The translations under genes and the position numbers were made by a program. The notes beneath the pieces are model-generated. The model saw only the letters and a list, made by a program, of their open reading frames with translations. It had not been told where the DNA came from and searched no databases. From positions 3,410,001 to 3,474,000 of the forward strand of contig CM057061.1 in assembly GCA_029945375.1 (NCBI GenBank): 64,000 bases of DNA. The letters are read 5' to 3'. How positions within the stretch are numbered: the first letter of the stretch is position 1; every line of letters begins with the position of its first letter. This document shows positions 57,730-64,000 of this stretch, piece by piece. Source of the DNA: Agaricus subrufescens. Taxonomy: Eukaryota > Basidiomycota > Agaricomycetes > Agaricales > Agaricaceae.

Positions 57730-58400
57730 AGAGAGGTGAAACGTAAGCCTGGCCGAAATTCGCAAGGGAGTGATATCAGATTCAACGATTGATTTTGATG
57801 GGCTCCATACCTGTTCTGCCGCAAGGGACTCGTAAAATTAGCTGACCACTGAGCAGGTAACTACGGACTAGGACATGGTTGTCGATGGGGACCTGCCTAC
57901 TATCTGCAAAGAGTAAAGTAGGGGTACCAATAAAACAATTGTAGTTTGAGAGTTGTTTCGAAGCTATTTGGTCTGTCGATAAAGTGAGTTGTAAAGAATT
58001 AAGCCACTTGAGTGTGCTGGCCATGCCTTCCTGCAAGTGGTTTTTTTGCCTAGTATTATGAGAGGAGAAGAGTCACCGAAGGCCATTAGGAGCCTTGCAA
58101 CTACTCTCCATCGGTCCCAAGCAAGGGACAGAAGCACCTTTGATTATAATTCTTAGTCCCTATAAATTAAGAGTTAGTGAGATGTTGCGCTTACATGAGG
58201 GTGGTAAAGTGAGAGCAGATGCCTGAGCAGCGAAGAAAAAGACAGCAACAATGAAGAGTTCAAAAGAATATATTTGATGGTCAAGAATGAGAACTGAATA
58301 GTAAATCAATCACCAAACGGTGTTCATATATTCTATGGCGAGTGTGGAGTATAACTAACTACCTTAGAATAAATTGCATGGCTCTCCCGCACTCTTGGCA
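57730..58400 (-). repeat. segmental duplication Q (contains dead secreted peptide gene)
   Basis: Counterpart of 55610-56595. It carries the decayed peptide gene at 58077-58273 plus matching upstream and downstream sequence. Together with the 57440-57720 fragment it shows that the secreted-gene cluster grew by tandem segment duplication. Confidence 0.7.
58077..58273 (-). pseudogene. small secreted six-cysteine peptide, family member 4, decayed
   Basis: Exons aligned to member 2 have exactly the same sizes: exon 1 is 79 bases (58273-58195) and exon 2 is 61 bases (58137-58077). The start codon has become ATA (58273-58271), with no other ATG in the leader. The hydrophobic prepeptide (FELFIVAVFFFAAQASA) and the first cysteines are still readable. 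The CC pair has become SC, and no third exon with the last two cysteines can be found. It therefore cannot make the six-cysteine product. It is a recent loss after tandem duplication. Confidence 0.75.
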
Positions 58401-58748
58401 ACTGAGTTTGGTGTAGAGCCAATCGCAAAAAGTGTGATTTTAGAACTATGGTGAGAAGCTCCGCTCTCGGGTGTCTCGCCGGACAAAAGAATTTTGCGTG
58501 AAAGTATTAATCATTCGGCCGGGATTTGGACACTTCTTCTTACTCAATGCTGAAAAATGGAATATCTCCCTTCACGCGCTCCAAACGTCTGCTGTCTGTA
58601 TAGGCGGTCCACGATCATGCTTTGTAAATAGCAGAACTAGACTAAAACTAAGACACTGCGCATCTACTGGTATCATCTCGATACAAACAACATGACTGCT
58701 CGGACAAACCCAAAACCATCATAAGCGTGCCAAACTCTACCTTCCTAT

Positions 58749-59269
58749 CTAGAGAAATGTACACCGAACGGAACTGATCAACATGGAGATATCAACCCCA
58801 TTACGGTTGGTAAAGTCAATGGTGAGAAATCCTGGTAATGCAATATCTCCTCCGAGATTGGTACCGCCGCAGTCAGTACCACTGAAAATCCTGTGAGCTT
58901 CTGACCCAATAAACTAGTGGTAAGGCTCCTACCTAAAAGCAGCACAAGCCATGTCACTAAAACTCATGCTTTTCAATTGATGATTGAGAAAAGCAAGGTC
59001 GCCAGTCAAGTTCGCACACAACGGAGTGCCGTCAAAAGGAGGAAATATGGAAGTACACTGGCCACTCAAACTGCACATGATATTCTCTCCAACGTTTGGT
59101 ATCCTTGACTACACGGGATATAAACAGTGTCAATTCAATTGTATCTTATCAGAAAACAGGTGAGGCTAACCTGTCTTGTTATGAGGTCGCGTTCAGGTTG
59201 GCCAGACGGAGCGCATAGCCCATGGATAGTACAGAATAGAGCAATAGCAGACACGGGGATCAATTTCAT
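58749..59269 (-). CDS. secreted cysteine-containing protein, 138 aa, unknown family
   Basis: Three exons (59269-59171, 59108-58933 and 58890-58749) join in frame to 138 residues. The start MKLIPVSAIALFCTIHGLCA is a signal peptide. The frame extends 49 bases upstream to another ATG, but only the inner start puts the hydrophobic stretch at the N-terminus. RDLITRQ may be a basic propeptide end. The mature part has about six Cys (MCSLSGQC, PLCANLTG, DMACAAF, GTDCGG, VRC) and ends CTFL. A Gly/Asn-rich half (GGTNLGGDIALPG) precedes the end. I do not recognise the family. It lies beside the six-cysteine peptide genes, and a worn fragment of its 3' end lies at 57440-57720. Confidence 0.75.
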
Positions 59270-60559
59270 CTCAGCATTAGGCCAATTGAAGTTGTTTGGC
59301 ACTGACTGAGGTCTTGACATTATATAGAACTACAAACCCCCCGTGGAAAACACCGTGAACCATGCAGAGGCTATGGAGATTTGGCAATTGGGTCTCCTGC
59401 GGGTAAAAATCAGATCCAACGACGGCTGGAAGGACCCATGCCAAGCAAAAATAGACCGAAGGAAAGGTACAGGAACTTTGAACGGTGTTAGGAAATGTGT
59501 TCCATGCCGATTGAGCTACTCAGGAACCTTAAAGCCGTCTTCTGAGCCTATGAGACTTCTACTCAGGCACCTGAACTTCAGCGTCCACTAACAAATGACG
59601 GGTACCTGAAGTCGGCACAAAAAACTCGCCGGGGAGTTCGGAGTATTCAATAGGTACACAATCCAGTTGCTGTCGTTGTAAACCATTAGTTGAGTCCCAT
59701 CCCTGGCCTGGTTCAAGCTCGATGTATAGTTCTCTTCAAATATACCTTCTTAGTCACCTCATGACGACAGTCCATATTATGTGCTAACGTGTGAATGATT
59801 TGAAGAGGGTCATGCCATAGTTATAAGAGTGTGAAGTACCTCCCGCCTGCGGTACCGTCTGACAATGAAAATTTTCCTGAGTCATCGGCAAGGAGATTTA
59901 GCCTTACAACCACCGAAGGTAAGGTAAGCTGCATGTGCGATTTGCTATCTCACCCAGTTTCAGAATTCTTACGGCTGTCCTGTCCACCAGATATTTTTCG
60001 GTGCTTCTGCGTGACATTGTATAATCTATACATCTTGACTAGCCAGAGAACATCTCAATGCCTCGTAACCGCACCCACGCTAATAATATCCTACTCTCAC
60101 AGCGGTGTCCATCTCTGCCAGGAATCGAATGACCCCGTAAAATTTATCCACAACCCGACATAAAAAATCGACAACCGCAGAAGTGGCAGAACTACATTTC
60201 ATGGGGATTAGACCCGTCAAGAAAAGCTTAATTTATGAATTTAACGAGATAACGTCACTCATTGCGAAGAACTTGAATGTGTGGGATAGTAATGAAAATT
60301 ATTATCCCGATGAGTATACTCCAATGAACTGCAAACCGTTGCCTTCGCTCTGGTTCAACCAACTTTTCTTGTCACATTGTCAACGATTGAGAATGGATTC
60401 CTACTGACGCAACCTCTTTATCGTCCGATTGCGAAGGTTTATGGTCTTGGTATCAATCATTGTTCTTTTACTCGCCTCCATTAACTCCGCAGATCGGGAC
60501 CCGATATCCACCAATTTTCCTGCTTCAACTATGGTCAGATCACTTCCAGCATTTTGCAT
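59270..60559. other. spacer without supported genes
   Basis: Several short plus-strand frames (59343-59591, 59831-60163 and 60183-60407) have no signal peptide, motif or supporting introns. No gene is claimed. Confidence 0.4.
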
Positions 60560-61952
60560 TTAATTGAATCGCGTCCGTATCTGCTCTTTCCAACTCGTGA
60601 AATAAGCGGTCTGCGATACGAAAGTAAACCGCTCGATAATCCCGATTCTGTCTCGCAGGAGTAATAGCAGTTGCTGTGCAACCCACACCTTCAAGGGCGG
60701 GGGCGTACGATGATCAAACCGCCCGAATCCAGCAGTGTTCCCAACGTGAATACGCATGAGTTTGAAAAATCGCATATTGCCTTCCTCTGTTGATCATAGT
60801 AGCAAGCTCGAGAAGATGTCCTTCAAGAATAATGGGCTACAATAGTCCACCCGTATACCATTGATTTCCGCTTTTGGATTGAAAAAGTCGAGAAAGTCTT
60901 TTCTGACTTCATGATCCATGCTCCGAAATTGAAGTTTGTTTATCGATGTAGGGAGGCGAGAGATGAACGTGAATGTGGGTGAGCCTAGTTCAAACTTCCT
61001 CTGAGAAGTTGGATCCCCTAAACAGAGGCATTTGAGAGATGGAAGGCGGATATATTCAAGCGACTGATCGTACATGGCTAAGTCGTTCTGGCAAGGATTA
61101 GACCACGAGAATGTGTGTATGTGATTGAACGTAATAGAGGATGCGAGGACGACGGATTTTTCTGCGGCCAGGTGGTCGTGGCACACAAATTTTGCCAAAT
61201 TGGGGCAATTGAGCAGAAGCAGGATGGAAGAGTCAACGGTAGTATACTGTAAGTGGAGACACGTAACTGTCACTATCGATGACTGGGTCTGCAGGTTGCA
61301 AAGATTAGCGCTGACAAGACACAATCGTTGAACGCTGGTGGGTTTCGGAAGGCTTATCGGCTGGTAAAGCCACAACTCAGCGAGCAGGGGCATTTTTGGG
61401 GTATCTGTGTCACACCACTGTGCAGGAGGGCGCAAGACACGGAGTTTTCGGATTCAGCGAGCATGGTATTCCAGAACTTCATGAACCATGGATGGAGGGA
61501 GGGGATGAATAGCGAGTCGGAAACGCCACGTGTAAGCTGAGGGGAAATTAGTGTGATCTTTCAAGACAAAGCCTGATATAACGCTGCTTCTTCTCTCCAT
61601 GCTGCCCGATGAAAATCAGGAAGGTCCAGAGTTGGAGAGTTGACAGCACTATGTTGTGCCACAGTACGAAGACCAACCGTAGGACTAGATGGAATGGTTT
61701 AGTTCTAGCTGTCCTGTATATAAAATCGTTGTCATCGTTTAAAATACCCAAGGCTTGGCAAGCAAGCTGGCAGATGTAGGAGAGTGTCTCGTTTGGGAAG
61801 GAACATGCTCTGGACCGCAAAACATTGGTCATGCGAAGAGCCTGAATGTCCTGTGCGAGCGACACGGCCGATTTGCGCGCCGGAGTAGTCATGATACAGA
61901 AAAGTCGACTGATTGTCTGACTGGATGATTTGTCGTCGCATTTGTTGGTCAA
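60560..61952 (-). pseudogene. decayed F-box protein copy 2
   Basis: The N-terminal part (61952-61548) keeps ALRMTNVLRSRACSFPNETL and FHLVLRLVFVLWHNIVLST, the F-box region seen in the gene at 28818. Translation then meets a stop after RLCLERSH, and two more follow in the continuing frame at about 61440-61550. An open leucine-rich block (61435-60794) includes LEYIRLPSLKCLCLG and FISRLPTSINKLQF. After another break, the C-terminal RIGIIERFTFVS lies at 60775-60560. It is better preserved than copy 1, with which it shares the ELGSPT.TFISRLP block. A badly modelled intron could rescue one break but not all of them. Confidence 0.68.
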
Positions 61953-62981
61953 CCATCATACATGTCTCGTGACTCCCTGAGTTCATGGTTCAAGCCTGAA
62001 GCTCGACTTGAATCAGTTAGACACAATACTTTAAGGGCTCAACTCTCGAGACGTTGTATCAAATATCCCCCTCCGCTATGTGATTTATTCATCTGCTACG
62101 CAAATTCAAGAACAAGGAATAAGCGTAGTTTCAAGTTACCTCAGATGATCATTTCAAAGTCTAAACCCATCCGCGACTTGCATTTGTCAGGAGAATTTTA
62201 TTCTGCCGGACACGCCGACAAAAAGAAGTATAGTTACATAAGCGGACCCTGAAATTCAAGGAACCACGTTGGCGAAGTCGCAGCGGACTTTGAAATACAT
62301 GGTGCTTGTGCCAGCGGGAAACTCACCATACTTCTCACAGGGCCAAGCCAATCAAGAGCCGATAAAGCATCTGTTGCCTTTTCTTGCTCAAGTTTTCTTC
62401 TCGTTCCTCGGGCATCGGACAGCCAAGTCAGCGTACCCACATTGGCTGATTCAAAAACAATACCCGGAGCTCTCCTATTTTCCAATTTTTTTTTTGCACT
62501 GTAGCACATACATACGTGCTGAGCGACACGACGAAGGATGAAAAAACACCGGAGGGCCGATCACCCCGGCGGTAGTGAACCCACCCCAGTGAGGATCCCA
62601 TTAAAGATGCACTTTGTTTCCAAAGCTAAAGTTGTCCTGAGCGTCGCGTCTGTATATTTTTAATACCCAATTGACCACGTAATGACGGGCTATCACTGTA
62701 TCTCGGGCCGTTGGGATTCTCAGGCCGAGCCCGAAGCGAGTTTGGAAGACCAAACTCTACAACAAAAGTCATCGTCGTTCCTCAATGCCACTCGCATGCA
62801 AGAGGAGTGTCCCTTTCAACGTTCACCAGACAAAAGCGTAAACTCTGCAAAGCGCCCATCCGATCGCGGCGGAAGGCGGGATGCTATACTCCGATTTTGA
62901 ATGACCCCCCCCCCCCCATTTTAACTCCGGATCATTCCTTGCGTGTTTTGTAACGGAAGCCTTTGTCAAGATGATGCGAAT
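61953..62981. other. spacer with poly-C run
   Basis: No supported gene. A homopolymer of about 14 C lies at 62906-62919, just before the last gene. A plus-strand frame at 62269-62541 and its minus-strand shadow have no motif. Confidence 0.45.
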
Positions 62982-64000
62982 ATGGTTCAAGCACAGATGG
63001 ATAAATGGCAACACAACGAAAAAGAAGGCGGAATCAATATGGTTGGATTACTTTCCCTTCCACCTGAACTTATCAGGCTCATCGGAGACAAGGTGATTTC
63101 TTCTCTCAGCAGATTGACACATGACCGCTCACCTGTCCCAGTTAGAGGCAGAACAGAAGACACTACGTTTGACATGTCATTTTTTTGACGAAGTAATTTA
63201 CCCTCGGGTTTTATCGGCATTGGAGATCGATTTGCCTCGCAAACCTGCCTCGACCTTGGAATTGCTCGACACACTTATAACAAACGACCAGAGAACCAAG
63301 CGTTGGAGCAACCGTGTACGCAGTCTTACAGTGGTAGCCTTTTGTCCCACTCGCGCGCAACCATGGAATGAAAACCATGGACACGAACTCGGTAAGTGAC
63401 CCTCATCTACTTCCGTTTGACATAGAATTAAATTCGCCAAAGAACACTGCCTTTCAGCTTTGAGATCAAAACTTGAGCGTGCCGTTTCAGCCTTGACGGG
63501 ACTTGAACGTGTCCTGTGCGTTGTTCGCCTCGACTATGCCGTTATAATTAACGGTCTTTTCTAGCTGGAATCTTGGGTCTCGTGACGAACCAGACTGGAT
63601 CCATGAAGCCTTTGTCGCTAGTCTCGCGAAGCTGCCAAACCTGAGGTCCCTTGAACTGAATATCTCATACGGAAGGCCGTCGTGGAACATAGACCTTGGC
63701 CGTATATCGTCATTAAACACACTGAAGTTTACTGTCGACCCCCAGCTGCGGTATCACTGCCATTCGGACAACGGAGTCGCTGAAAAGCTACTCATTTCCC
63801 GATCCATCAGTTCTAGCCTAATGCTTCGAAATTTGGGTGTAAATATCGCCGGAAACTGCCCTGGGATACCCGAAGGTTTCATCAGTCTCGATGATCTCCT
63901 CACTCCCCAGGCGAATACATCTCAAAACTTTGTCAATCTGACCCTCACCGGAATTACTCCGAGACTTTCATTATCCCACCTGAACCGGCTACGATCCCTA
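62982..64000 (+). CDS. F-box/LRR-like protein, 3' end outside the window
   Basis: Four exons can be joined in frame: 62982-63093, 63142-63392, a short exon starting near 63460 and ending near 63517, and one from about 63566 that runs off the right edge. The protein opens with MVGLLSLPPELIRLIGDKV, an F-box-like start, then LRLTCHFFDEVIYPRVLSALEI, the layout of a mushroom F-box family. Leucine-rich stretches follow (LPNLRSLELNISYG, RISSLNTLKFTVD, FVNLTLTGITPRLSLSHL). The ATG at 62982 is the first in frame, and the ATGs at 62997 and 63039 are alternatives. The junction positions after exon 2 are approximate. It probably acts as a substrate adaptor of an SCF ubiquitin ligase. Confidence 0.72.

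Noticed and set aside
59135..59320. The longer start at 59318-59320 for the 138-residue secreted protein
   Set aside because: It would bury the hydrophobic signal stretch behind 17 polar residues. The ATG at 59269 puts it at the N-terminus.

Overview
The window looks like a piece of a filamentous basidiomycete (Agaricomycetes-type) nuclear genome. Most genes are split by many introns of about 45-65 bases with GT..AG ends. The gene content is typical of mushrooms: NACHT NTPase remnants, several F-box/LRR-like proteins, a class 3 lipase, small secreted cysteine-rich proteins and copia LTR debris. All exon joins below were read by eye and checked only for reading-frame consistency.

Layout. 1-3652: right-hand part of a Ty1/copia retrotransposon with one in-frame stop and a 3' LTR. 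5.6-7.3 kb: a mosaic of two dispersed repeat modules (A and B) and a minisatellite. 9.9-14.2 kb: a housekeeping block with a divergent pair, an Mms2/UEV-type ubiquitin-conjugating enzyme variant (minus) and the ESCRT-0 subunit Hse1 (plus, with a very long Gln/Pro tail), then a tRNA-Glu(UUC). 14.6-21.7 kb: class 3 lipase, a 797-residue membrane protein of unknown role and a four-helix tetraspan protein. 24.1-26.1 kb: a NACHT-type NTPase pseudogene. 27.5 kb: a small six-cysteine secreted peptide gene. 28.8-37.8 kb: F-box protein, a second F-box/LRR-like protein nearly touching a divergent kelch-repeat protein, a DUF7137-like membrane protein and a secreted beta-trefoil-like protein.

38.2-48.9 kb reads as a small chemical-defence neighbourhood: an FAD-dependent monooxygenase, an MFS efflux-type transporter, a GNAT acetyltransferase and a second, clearly duplicated MFS transporter. 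50.8-53.3 kb holds an APN2-type AP endonuclease with two PCNA-binding motifs and a C-terminal GRF zinc finger. 53.5-62 kb is a fast-changing zone. Two decayed F-box copies flank a cluster of small secreted genes, with segmental duplications and at least one dead paralogue. The right edge cuts an F-box/LRR-like gene.

The most original signal is a dispersed family of small secreted peptides with six cysteines spaced C-x4/5-C-x5..8-CC-x7-C-x8-C, an order like that of cystine-knot peptides. There are three intact genes (27.6, 54.7 and 56.2 kb) and one decayed copy (58.1 kb). Introns interrupt the same point of the prepeptide, and two copies share a promoter motif.
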